DNA of 64,000 nt, taken from an uncultured Blautia sp. GTDB taxonomy: Bacteria > Bacillota > Clostridia > Lachnospirales > Lachnospiraceae. The notes beneath the pieces are model-generated. The model searched no databases. It saw only the letters and a program-made list of their open reading frames with translations, and was not told the origin of the DNA. Positions 45,129 to 56,312 of the stretch are shown in pieces. The position numbers were made by a program, and so were the translations under genes. Position 1 is the stretch's first letter. Each line of letters opens with the position of its first letter. The DNA is taken from contig USDN01000009.1 of NCBI GenBank assembly GCA_900553515.1, positions 1-64,000 on the forward strand, in the 5' to 3' direction.

Positions 45129-46607
45129 TCAGCTCCTGTCTTTTTTGTTCTTACTGTGTCCAAATGCAATCCAGCCTACCAGCACAAGCATCGCAATTCC
45201 TACGATCATCCAGGGAACAAAGTATGCCATTCCCTTCGGTTTAAACATATCATAATAACCCTTCAGGTAAATAATAGAAACTACTACCGGAAGCACGATC
45301 ATCATGTACATCTGGATTCCTGACGGGAATTTCACGCCTTTTCCTGTGTTGGCTTCCTTCAGGAAGTTTTTCCATCCCCATCCTCTCTTTGAAGCGCAGA
45401 AAAGTACAAACAGCACGGATCCAAGAGGAAGAATATTATTGGATACAATAAAATCTTCCAGATCCATGATGTTGGTGCCTTCTCCCAGAATCTGGATTCC
45501 GGACCATGGGCCAAATCCCAGCACTGCCGGCATAGACAGAATGATCACAAGCACAATATTGACCATGACTGCTTTTTTGCGTGTCCAGCCCCAAAGGTCG
45601 ATCGCAAAGGACAGAATGTTTTCAAATACAGCAATTACTGTGGAAAGAGCTGCAAAGGACATAAACAGGAAGAACAGAGTACCCCAGATTCTTCCGCCTA
45701 TCATCTGATTAAATACATTGGGAAGTGTGATAAATACCAGCCCCGGACCGGCGCCCGGTTCCACACCAAAGGCAAAACATGCCGGAATGATAATCATACC
45801 TGCCATAAGCGCTACAAAAGTATCCAGACAAAGGATATTCAGACTTTCTCCGGCAAGAGTCAGATCTTTTTTCATGTAGCTTCCGAAGATCTCCATAGCT
45901 CCAATACCGATACTTAATGTAAAAAATGCCTGCGACATAGCACCAAAAATAACATTTCCGATACCTGCCTTTTTCATATTTTCAAAATTCGGGATCAGAT
46001 AGAATTTGATTCCCTCCATAGCCCCGTCCAGCGTTGCGGAATGCACAGCCAGCACTACGATCAGTACCAGAAGACAGAGCATCATAACCTTGGTAATCCT
46101 TTCCACGCCATTCCGAAGCCCCAGAGAACAGATTCCAAAGGAAAGAAGAACTGCCAGGATCATCCAGAAGGTCATCGTACCTGTAGATTTCTGGAAATTC
46201 CCAAAGAACTCTGTTACCTGCTCTGTACCTGCTCCTGCAAGCTTTCCTGTCGCCATAACATAGCAATAATACATTGTCCAGCCTGCAACCATGGTATAGA
46301 ACATCATCAGCATATAGTTACCAATCATTCCCATATAGCTGTATTTATGGAAATTGGATCCTTCCGGTTCCAGTTCGTGGAACGCTTTTGCCGTACTTTT
46401 TCTGCTGGCGCGTCCTACAGCAAACTCGCTGACAAGGATCGGCAGACCCAGCACTACAAGAAATACCAGATAGATCAGCACAAATGCTGCTCCTCCGTAC
46501 TTTCCTGTCATGTATGGAAATTTCCATACGTTTCCAAGACCAATAGCACCCCCTGCCGATACCAGGATAAAACCAAGTCTCGAACCAAAAGTTTCTCTTT
46601 CTTTCAC
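45129..46607 (-). CDS. Sodium-dependent transporter of the NSS/SNF family
   Basis: This 492-residue protein has about twelve membrane helices and the family N-terminus FGSRLGFILVSAGGAIGLGN followed by VWKFPYMTGKYGGAAF (unwound helix 1 with the Na+ and substrate sites). GGWTMYYCYV-type helix 3 and FFTLSIGIGAMEIFGSY helix 6 are also present. LeuT-like members import amino acids with sodium. It is co-transcribed with the downstream aminotransferase. It ends the gene-bearing region left of the CRISPR array. Confidence 0.92.
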   Translation of the reverse strand: MKERETFGSRLGFILVSAGGAIGLGNVWKFPYMTGKYGGAAFVLIYLVFLVVLGLPILVSEFAVGRASRKSTAKAFHELEPEGSNFHKYSYMGMIGNYMLMMFYTMVAGWTMYYCYVMATGKLAGAGTEQVTEFFGNFQKSTGTMTFWMILAVLLSFGICSLGLRNGVERITKVMMLCLLVLIVVLAVHSATLDGAMEGIKFYLIPNFENMKKAGIGNVIFGAMSQAFFTLSIGIGAMEIFGSYMKKDLTLAGESLNILCLDTFVALMAGMIIIPACFAFGVEPGAGPGLVFITLPNVFNQMIGGRIWGTLFFLFMSFAALSTVIAVFENILSFAIDLWGWTRKKAVMVNIVLVIILSMPAVLGFGPWSGIQILGEGTNIMDLEDFIVSNNILPLGSVLFVLFCASKRGWGWKNFLKEANTGKGVKFPSGIQMYMMIVLPVVVSIIYLKGYYDMFKPKGMAYFVPWMIVGIAMLVLVGWIAFGHSKNKKDRS

Positions 46608-46743
46608 TGATTTCTCCTCCTAAAAAATAATCGAAATCATTATATCACATTAAAGTGATATTGTGAACAAGAGATTTTGGAGGGAGGGATGCCAGAACAA
46701 CTCTTCAATTACAATGGGATAATTGCAATAATTATTTATTTTT

Positions 46744-49621
46744 CTATCAGTTCACACTCCCACGAGGGGAGCGACGGTCAGAACGCCCTGAACGTGATGT
46801 GATCATATTAGAATTTCAATCCACGCTCCCACGAGGGGAGCGACTACTGTACCACCTGCGATATTACCTACAGCATTTTGATTTCAATCCACGCTCCCAC
46901 GAGGGGAGCGACGCTTTGGAACTTGCCATGACAAAGACTACAGATATTTCAATCCACGCTCCCGCGAGGGGAGCGACTGTCGTAGAGGGATGGTTATTTG
47001 ATCATCTGGGGATTTCAATCCACGCTCCCGCGAGGGGAGCGACGAATAAGTGAACGAGTTGCAGATTTTTAATAATATTTCAATCCACGCTCCCGCGAGG
47101 GGAGCGACCAGAGTCAAAAGCGCTGTCAATCTTGCTCGCAAAAATTTCAATCCACGCTCCCGCGAGGGGAGCGACGAAAAGCACATAGTATCGTCATGCA
47201 GCTTGATAATATTTCAATCCACGCTCCCGCGAGGGGAGCGACCGTCTGGGAGGAAAGTTCCCAGGCTATCGACAGATTTCAATCCACGCTCCCGCGAGGG
47301 GAGCGACAAAATCGGAATTGGAAAATAGAGGTAAAGTTAAAAATTTCAATCCACGCTCCCGCGAGGGGAGCGACTGTGTCGTATTTGCTTTTTCTTTTAA
47401 ATTTGGCAATTTCAATCCACGCTCCCGCGAGGGGAGCGACCTATAAGATTTTTAATTGACACCAGCAATGGATAATTTCAATCCACGCTCCCGCGAGGGG
47501 AGCGACCATAAACAAAAATCTCCTTTCAAATTTATTCTTATTTCAATCCACGCTCCCGCGAGGGGAGCGACCAGAGCCGATGTAATCGTTAATAAGTACA
47601 TTGGCATTTCAATCCACGCTCCCGCGAGGGGAGCGACACAGCATTGCGGCAAAGTTGTAATTCATTTGGCATTTCAATCCACGCTCCCGCGAGGGGAGCG
47701 ACTGCCCTGGTATTTGCTAATTCCATAATTTTGTTCATTTCAATCCACGCTCCCGCGAGGGGAGCGACTCTTCCGGAAGCTGCAACATCTCCGTAAGCTG
47801 GGAATTTCAATCCACGCTCCCGCGAGGGGAGCGACCCTGAATGCTGGAGGCGGCTTGTATTCTACTTATGGATTTCAATCCACGCTCCCGCGAGGGGAGC
47901 GACCCGCGGTGGTCCTCCCGGTATGTGATATTCCCTAAATTTCAATCCACGCTCCCGCGAGGGGAGCGACCACTTTATGAGAGGACACGCATCTGCCGGA
48001 AAAGATTTCAATCCACGCTCCCGCGAGGGGAGCGACGATAAAGCAGAGCTATATAAAGGCATTCAGTAAAATTTCAATCCACGCTCCCGCGAGGGGAGCG
48101 ACTGTAACTGCTGATATAATCCGAAATACTGTACTATTTCAATCCACGCTCCCGCGAGGGGAGCGACTGTTGCCTCTCCCTCTTTTTCCCATGCCTCTTT
48201 ATTTCAATCCACGCTCCCGCGAGGGGAGCGACGAGTCAGTTGCTGAATTAAAGCAAATTTTTAATATTTCAATCCACGCTCCCGCGAGGGGAGCGACAAC
48301 ATACAAAAAAGGCTATCGACCATCCATAAAGATTTCAATCCACGCTCCCGCGAGGGGAGCGACCGGTACCAAAATCGCTGTACTGGAACAGTGGAGAATT
48401 TCAATCCACGCTCCCGCGAGGGGAGCGACTAAACATACAGTAATACAGGAGGTGATTAAACATATTTCAATCCACGCTCCCGCGAGGGGAGCGACGAAAG
48501 AGGACTTGTTGATGCTGTTATGTTTGAGATTTCAATCCACGCTCCCGCGAGGGGAGCGACGAATTTGAGAAAGCCCATACCAGAGAAGAGTTTATATTTC
48601 AATCCACGCTCCCGCGAGGGGAGCGACTGCCAGGCCGGAAAGTAATAAGGATCTCGTTCGCATTTCAATCCACGCTCCCGCGAGGGGAGCGACTATATTG
48701 GCCTTGTATGCTTTAATGCACTGCGGAAATTTCAATCCACGCTCCCGCGAGGGGAGCGACTTTTCTCTGTCCAATGGATGCCCTATAGCCTCCTATTTCA
48801 ATCCACGCTCCCGCGAGGGGAGCGACGAGGATCAAATTGTCGTTCCGGGACTTCACGAGGATTTCAATCCACGCTCCCGCGAGGGGAGCGACGATAAGTC
48901 CATCCCGATCACGAAGTTTAATTTCAAATTTCAATCCACGCTCCCGCGAGGGGAGCGACGACATACAATCAACGCCGACTGCATCCTTATTTATTTCAAT
49001 CCACGCTCCCGCGAGGGGAGCGACGGATACCGTCCAGTCCCTTCGCTTTCATGTACTGATTTCAATCCACGCTCCCGCGAGGGGAGCGACTACGCCTTCC
49101 GGATGCTGTTACAACGTCCGTAGAATTTCAATCCACGCTCCCGCGAGGGGAGCGACAATATTCCGCCGGTTTCGTGATCCGCGCATCGTCCAATTTCAAT
49201 CCACGCTCCCGCGAGGGGAGCGACCGGAGAGAGTACGATTGATGTCATTGCCAATTCAATTTCAATCCACGCTCCCGCGAGGGGAGCGACCGAAAAATTT
49301 GATTTTAATGGAGATGTAACACTGATTTCAATCCACGCTCCCGCGAGGGGAGCGACTACTGTCACCATGTGTCTCACAAACTTTTTCGAGATTTCAATCC
49401 ACGCTCCCGCGAGGGGAGCGACAGCGTCTGTATACGCCAACGATCCGAAGCGGTCAATTTCAATCCACGCTCCCGCGAGGGGAGCGACGTCGATGATGCG
49501 TGACGCAAACGCTTCTATCTGCATTTCAATCCACGCTCCCGCGAGGGGAGCGACGGACTTAACTGTATGTTCCGGTTTTTGATTTCCAGATTTCAATCCA
49601 CGCTCCCGCGAGGGGAGCGAC
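46744..49621 (-). CRISPR. Type I-C CRISPR array, 44 repeats and 43 spacers
   Basis: Forty-four 32-bp repeats are spaced by 33-37 bp. On the plus strand they read ATTTCAATCCAC, then GCTCCC-GCGAG-GGGAGC, then GAC; the transcribed strand is the reverse (GTCGC... GTGGATTGAAAT), running leftward, the same direction as the cas genes. The first repeat at the leader end is 49590-49621. The three at the distal end differ: 46813-46844 and 46881-46912 have A for G in the loop, and 46744-46775 is degenerate at six positions, marking the old end. All interior repeats that I read are identical. Spacer targets cannot be identified without a search. Confidence 0.99.
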
Positions 49622-49788
49622 AGCAAATATTACTAAATTATAGCAATATTTTTTATAACTTATTTCTAAAAACACATGTTTTTCTTCTTCATATTGTTAA
49701 TTTCATCTTATATTTCTTTATATTTTTATTTAAATTTACGGTGCGAATCTCCAAGTAAAGTTATGTATGCTTCATTTTCGCACTTGAT
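49622..49788 (-). promoter_or_regulatory. CRISPR leader with promoter and inverted motif
   Basis: This is an AT-rich 167-bp leader between cas2 and the first repeat. On the minus strand TATAAT (49637-49642) lies about 15 bases before the array. Near cas2 an inverted motif GTGCGAA (49741-49747)/TTCGCAC (49777-49783) frames a 29-bp interval; similar GTGCGAA motifs occur in I-C leaders as I recall. Confidence 0.8.
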
Positions 49789-50079
49789 CTACATAATCAG
49801 AATATCATCTGCGGATATCCCTTTTTCAATACCAACATGTTCAATTCTGGTCTGATATTTATTTCCCAGATAATAGAAACGCAGACTATCTGTATCTTCG
49901 TCAATAATATCTGTTAATTCTGCCTTCAACATTACACATTGAGCATTGTCTAAGATACATTCAAACACTGAATTCTGTACGCGACGACCATAATTCACAC
50001 ATTGTTTTGCAACTTTTCGGAGTCTTTTCTTTCCTGCAGAAGTTTCTGTATTTACATCATAAGTAATCAGTACCAGCAT
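49789..50079 (-). CDS. cas2: CRISPR endoribonuclease-like Cas2 (type I-C)
   Basis: This 96-residue ferredoxin-fold protein starts MLVLITYDVNTETSAGKKRL with the conserved Asp after the first strand and ends with the I-C-type GIEKGISADDILIM. It forms the Cas1-Cas2 integrase that inserts new spacers. It is the last gene of the operon, 12 bases after cas1 and next to the leader. Confidence 0.97.
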   Translation of the reverse strand: MLVLITYDVNTETSAGKKRLRKVAKQCVNYGRRVQNSVFECILDNAQCVMLKAELTDIIDEDTDSLRFYYLGNKYQTRIEHVGIEKGISADDILIM

Positions 50080-50091
50080 CTTTTCTTCACC

Positions 50092-51123
50092 TCATTTCCA
50101 TAGGAATACCGGATATCCATCCAAATCTCCTCTAAGATATCTGGCAAGCAGCATAGCCTGGACATATGGAACCATTCCCCACTGTATTTTTTCTTTTAAA
50201 TAGGGATGAGTAAGTGATTCTTTTTTCTTATTCTGCCATTCTGTCAGTAGTTTTTTTCTAAGCTCATCATCCATTAAGACGGCTCCATTTTCCTTTACTT
50301 TAAAGTTCTTTTTGCTAACAATTTTCTTATTAATAAGAGACAGAACAAAACGATCTGCCAGTACCGCCCGTAATTCTTCAATCAAATCTAACGCCAGCGA
50401 AACACGGCCAGGACGATCCGTATGCAAATATCCAACATATGGATCTAATCCTACGCATTCCAGAGCTGAAGCAATTTGATTTGTCAGTAATGTATACACA
50501 AAAGACAGCATGGCATTCACATTATCCATAGGCGGTCTCTTACTCCTTCCACAAAACACAAAATCCATTTTCTGCTGTAGAATCAGTTCATTAAATACAC
50601 TAAAATAAATGCTGGCCGCCTCACCTTCATAACCTCTCAATTGTTCCTTAGATTTACAATTCTTTATATATTCTAAAGAATTTTTCAACTTTTCTGAGGC
50701 TTCTTTTACCCTGTCTACATCTATCTGAAGATTGTGATCACGTACCGCTCTTTCCAAGACCCATCTGGCATTAAAGACCTTCCCAATAATACAATTTTGA
50801 GCTATGGAAAAACTTATTTTTTCATCAAAACTGCTTTCATATTGCTGCTCTCTCAGAATTACATTTCCTTTTGTTCTCCCCGATACTCTTGCAAGGAATT
50901 TTCCCTGCGGACTGACATAGCATAAAGAAATATTTCTCTCTGCACAGGCTCCCATTAGCGCAGGACTTGTTCCTCTGTATCCAAAGGAAACAATACCTTC
51001 CAGATTATGTAAGGGAAGTCGTCCAATTTCCTGCTTATCTTCCAAAATAACAATGTTTTCTCCATCAAGAGCCAGATAACTGTTTTCAGAAGTAACATAC
51101 AATGTATTCAATAACTTTTTCAT
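50092..51123 (-). CDS. cas1: CRISPR integrase Cas1 (type I-C)
   Basis: This 343-residue protein has metal-binding residues visible in GYEGEAASIYFSVFN (Glu, about 168), GYLHTDRPGRVSLALDL (His) and IEELRAVLADRF (acidic). The N-terminal beta domain begins LLNTLYVTSENSYLALDGEN. It catalyses spacer integration with Cas2. The start overlaps the cas4 stop by 4 bases. Confidence 0.97.
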   Translation of the reverse strand: MKKLLNTLYVTSENSYLALDGENIVILEDKQEIGRLPLHNLEGIVSFGYRGTSPALMGACAERNISLCYVSPQGKFLARVSGRTKGNVILREQQYESSFDEKISFSIAQNCIIGKVFNARWVLERAVRDHNLQIDVDRVKEASEKLKNSLEYIKNCKSKEQLRGYEGEAASIYFSVFNELILQQKMDFVFCGRSKRPPMDNVNAMLSFVYTLLTNQIASALECVGLDPYVGYLHTDRPGRVSLALDLIEELRAVLADRFVLSLINKKIVSKKNFKVKENGAVLMDDELRKKLLTEWQNKKKESLTHPYLKEKIQWGMVPYVQAMLLARYLRGDLDGYPVFLWK

Positions 51124-51788
51124 TCTTCTTCCTCCCTCAGCATATGGCTCATATAAGTATTAACAGAAGTAGCTTTCGCCAACCTTGGAATGCATAACTC
51201 CTTCAAAGAACATGAATTACAGGCTTTACTGGTTTTCACCTTTGGCGTATACTTTCTTCTATAATATTGATGCATTTCCTGGAACATATTCTTTACTTCG
51301 GTTCGCAATTCTTCTGTAAAATCTATATTTTCGCGTCTCCTGGTTTCTCCATAGAATATTGCACCTTCTGATATCTCTGTAGAAAACATTTCTTCCAGAC
51401 ACATTGCCTGAGCTGTTAATTGAAGCTTATCTTCTGCTGTCAGTTTAGGTTTTCCCTTTTTGTACTCTACAGGATAAACTCTAAAAAGCCCTCTATGCCC
51501 ATGTAGTTTTATTCCATCCTCTTTTCTATGAAACTCTACAACATCACATTCTCCACTAACTCCTAAAGTTCTTGATGATACGGGAAGTGCCCGGACTATT
51601 AGTACATCCTTTCTCTTCTCTGTCAGAAATGGATCATGCACTTTTTTGTGCATAAGCTCTCCTACTACTGTATGAATATTTTCTGCCCACTGCTGTTCAA
51701 TATGGATTAAGGCCCACTGTCTCCTGCAAAATTTAAAATGCTGGATTCCTGATATCATCAGGTAATCATCCTGTGTATATTCCATCAA
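51120..51788 (-). CDS. cas4: CRISPR-associated exonuclease Cas4
   Basis: This 222-residue RecB-like nuclease has an N-terminal Cys in FCRRQWALIHIE and three C-terminal cysteines in ACNSCSLKELCIP forming a [4Fe-4S] site. The nuclease core contains GVSGECDVVEF and YPVEYKKGKPK. In I-C it trims prespacers and selects those with the PAM. The 4-base overlaps with cas7 and cas1 show coupling. Confidence 0.96.
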   Translation of the reverse strand: MMEYTQDDYLMISGIQHFKFCRRQWALIHIEQQWAENIHTVVGELMHKKVHDPFLTEKRKDVLIVRALPVSSRTLGVSGECDVVEFHRKEDGIKLHGHRGLFRVYPVEYKKGKPKLTAEDKLQLTAQAMCLEEMFSTEISEGAIFYGETRRRENIDFTEELRTEVKNMFQEMHQYYRRKYTPKVKTSKACNSCSLKELCIPRLAKATSVNTYMSHMLREEEE

Positions 51789-52696
51789 ATCATCCTTTTC
51801 ATTTCAACAGAATCCGGAATCTTATCTTCATGAATATTTACGATATAATCCTGATATTTTCTTGGATATATAACATCCTCTTTTCGTTTTACCTCCACTG
51901 CGTCAAACAACTTATATGCCGGACAATCTCCCAGCTCTTTACTGTGCTTAAACACAATCAATTCACGGACTGCCATTTTTCCTCTGGCCGCAGAATGATC
52001 GTGCTCAAACATATTTATAATTGCCTCCCACAAAAGCTCCAGATCCTCTTCAGAAAAGCCTGTAACCTTACGGGCAAGATTGGCAGAAATATATCCTTCT
52101 ACCCGATATAATCCATATGGCACAATACTTTTTCTACCCATTTCTGTGCTTTTATTTTCCGCATCTTTCTCTGTAGTAATCGCAACTCGTGTGATTGTTA
52201 CTTCCTGACTGATAATCGGATCAATACTTCTTGCAAATCCAAGCTGTACTGGACCCCTTACCTGCCCACAATTCAGAGCAGCTTTTACAAACGTCGTCAT
52301 AACTGCACCAAATGTACGGATGTCAAAAAAGTTATCACACATATAATCTCTGAGTTTTTCATCCGCTTTCGGATCACTCTTTTTTAATTTTTTCAGTGCT
52401 TCGGTAACTTTTTTATCATCTGTTTCTTCCACTCCAAGACTTTCACAGGCTTCCCTGTCGCTCCGGTTTAAAGGCATATCTTCTTTAATATAAATTTTAT
52501 ATCCTTTTTCATTCTCCTTCACTGTTTCCACATAATTTCTGATTTTACGTTTTAAACAAACATCTGTTACAATGCCAAGACCACTTTCCGGATCTATTCT
52601 TGGCATATTTCCCGCATCTGGATCTCCATTCGGATTTCCGTTTTCCACATCAAATAATACCACAAACTCATATCTGTTTTTAATTGCTTCACCCAT
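51785..52696 (-). CDS. cas7: Cascade backbone protein Cas7c (Csd2)
   Basis: This 303-residue RRM-fold protein begins YEFVVLFDVENGNPNGDPDAG, the signature of the Csd2/Csh2 family, and has FDIRTFGAVMT further on. Several copies coat the crRNA in the I-C interference complex. It starts immediately after the cas8c stop. Confidence 0.96.
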   Translation of the reverse strand: MGEAIKNRYEFVVLFDVENGNPNGDPDAGNMPRIDPESGLGIVTDVCLKRKIRNYVETVKENEKGYKIYIKEDMPLNRSDREACESLGVEETDDKKVTEALKKLKKSDPKADEKLRDYMCDNFFDIRTFGAVMTTFVKAALNCGQVRGPVQLGFARSIDPIISQEVTITRVAITTEKDAENKSTEMGRKSIVPYGLYRVEGYISANLARKVTGFSEEDLELLWEAIINMFEHDHSAARGKMAVRELIVFKHSKELGDCPAYKLFDAVEVKRKEDVIYPRKYQDYIVNIHEDKIPDSVEMKRMI

Positions 52697-55542
<2,846 letters not shown>

Positions 55543-55559
<17 letters not shown>

Positions 55560-56010
55560 ATACTTCCTCACTTCCCAGAAAATTTAATGTATCAAGTGCA
55601 GAGATTGTATGAAAACTGATCCGATGTGTTGGATATTTGAATTTTGCCAGTTCCCAGAATGCTGCCCGTGATATTTTTCCATCTATAAAGTTCTGTATAT
55701 AATTATAAATCGTATCATCTGCCATAGGGCCTTCTACAATATCGTATTGATGTGGTATGCCCTGACGGCAGGCTACAATAAAATCCAGCCATTCTTCTGT
55801 CATTTTTTCAAATACAAGATACTTCAATTCAGGATTGGGTTTATATTCATACTGATTGATATATCCTCTTTTTCCAAAACGAGTTGCCCATCTTTTGGCC
55901 TGCTCCGGATAATTAGTACAGTAAAATCCAAAATAAAAGTCCTTATTATACTGGGCTTCCCTGATTTCAGGATATTCTACAATATCCCTGCTTCCATGAT
56001 ATAAGATCAT
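55543..56010 (-). CDS. DUF3990 protein, putative ADP-ribosyltransferase-like effector
   Basis: This 155-residue protein matches DUF3990 by pattern: MILYHGS at the start (H5), FYFGFYCTNYPEQAKRWATR (Y30), EKMTEEWLDFIVACRQG, then YDIVEGPMADDTIYNY and a C-terminal RISFHTISALDTLNFLGSE. The family is placed, to my recollection, in the ADP-ribosyltransferase-fold clan; activity is not proven. It is the first gene of the Cascade transcript, behind a strong promoter and GGAGG. A toxin role, restrained by its partner and by the divergent guide-like RNA, is inference. It sits between cas3 and cas5, where I-C loci normally have nothing. Confidence 0.8.
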
Positions 56011-56074
56011 AATTCCTCCATTGTTTTTAATATATATTATATCTTGCTCTTTGTTGTCTGATAATTATATTTTT

Positions 56075-56103
56075 AATATACAGCTTTCACACATAAAATG
56101 CAA
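56075..56103 (-). promoter_or_regulatory. Promoter of the DUF3990-Cascade operon
   Basis: On the minus strand TTGCAT (56098-56103), exactly 17 bp, then TATATT (56075-56080). Transcription should start near 56068, leaving a leader of about 58 nt. No other promoter is apparent before cas5, so this should drive the whole adaptation and interference set except cas3. Confidence 0.82.
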
Positions 56104-56138
56104 CCTTTTTATTTGTATATTGGGTAAATTTTATGGAA
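56102..56138 (-). promoter_or_regulatory. Candidate Cascade operator: TTC PAM plus seed match
   Basis: On the minus strand TTC (56136-56138) is followed by CATAAAATTT (56126-56135). This agrees with the first ten guide bases (CATAATATTT) except position 6, the base flipped out in type I complexes. A 34-nt protospacer would end at 56102, inside the -35 box of the DUF3990-cas promoter. A further CCAAT is shared with a one-base offset. Confidence 0.65.
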
Positions 56139-56151
56139 GTTTAAATTTTTA

Positions 56152-56180
56152 TTGATTTTTATCTTAATGTATACTATACT
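56152..56180 (+). promoter_or_regulatory. Promoter of the guide-like RNA
   Basis: TTGATT (56152-56157), exactly 17 bp, then TATACT (56175-56180). The expected start, six to eight bases downstream, coincides with the first base of the degenerate repeat (56188). Confidence 0.78.
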
Positions 56181-56187
56181 GCTTTAT

Positions 56188-56290
56188 GTCAGGTTCTTAA
56201 TGTAAACCTGTGGATTGAAATCATAATATTTTTGCCAATGCCAATATTCAAAAGCGATACTCAATGATTTTCATTGGTATCGCTTTTGAT
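56188..56290 (+). ncRNA. CreR-like CRISPR-derived regulatory RNA
   Basis: This is a solo degenerate repeat (56188-56221) in the transcribed orientation. It keeps the repeat's 5' GTC and 3' GTGGATTGAAAT exactly, while the stem is rebuilt as AGGTT/AACCT around a 9-nt loop instead of GCTCCC/GGGAGC. A 28-nt spacer-like sequence starting CATAATATTTTTGCC follows (56222-56249), then a terminator, with no second repeat. Cas5c reads the hairpin and the 3' handle, so processing into a Cascade guide is plausible. It is divergent from the DUF3990-cas promoter, which contains a seed match. The alternative is an inert relic of a mini-array; the intact stem, promoter and terminator argue against that. Confidence 0.78.
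56250..56287 (+). terminator. Terminator of the guide-like RNA, opposite cas3
   Basis: AAAAGCGATAC/GTATCGCTTTT encloses CAATGA/TCATTG with one bulged base; GATCTTTTTTCTTT follows on the plus strand. It may also stop leftward cas3 transcription, separating cas3 from the Cascade operon. Confidence 0.88.
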
Positions 56291-56312
56291 CTTTTTTCTT
56301 TCTTAATCTATT

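Larger units (their letters stand above)
56011..56312. other. Divergent control region inside the cas locus
   Basis: This 302-base region between the DUF3990 gene and cas3 has no protein gene. It contains the leftward promoter of DUF3990-cas5-8-7-4-1-2, a candidate Cascade target site, a rightward promoter, a degenerate CRISPR repeat with a spacer-like sequence, and a terminator. All are listed separately. Confidence 0.85.

Noticed and set aside
46799..49758. Many open frames of 60-180 codons within the CRISPR array with recurring peptides such as ISIHAPARGAT and SLPSRERGLK.
   Set aside because: They are translations of the 32-bp repeat in several frames, with no ribosome binding sites. They are frequent database artefacts.
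55992..56004. A second TTC-flanked near-match to the guide RNA (CATGATAT against CATAATAT) at the start of the DUF3990 gene.
   Set aside because: The mismatch is at seed position 4, which should not be tolerated, and similarity ends after position 8. The site at 56126-56138 is better.
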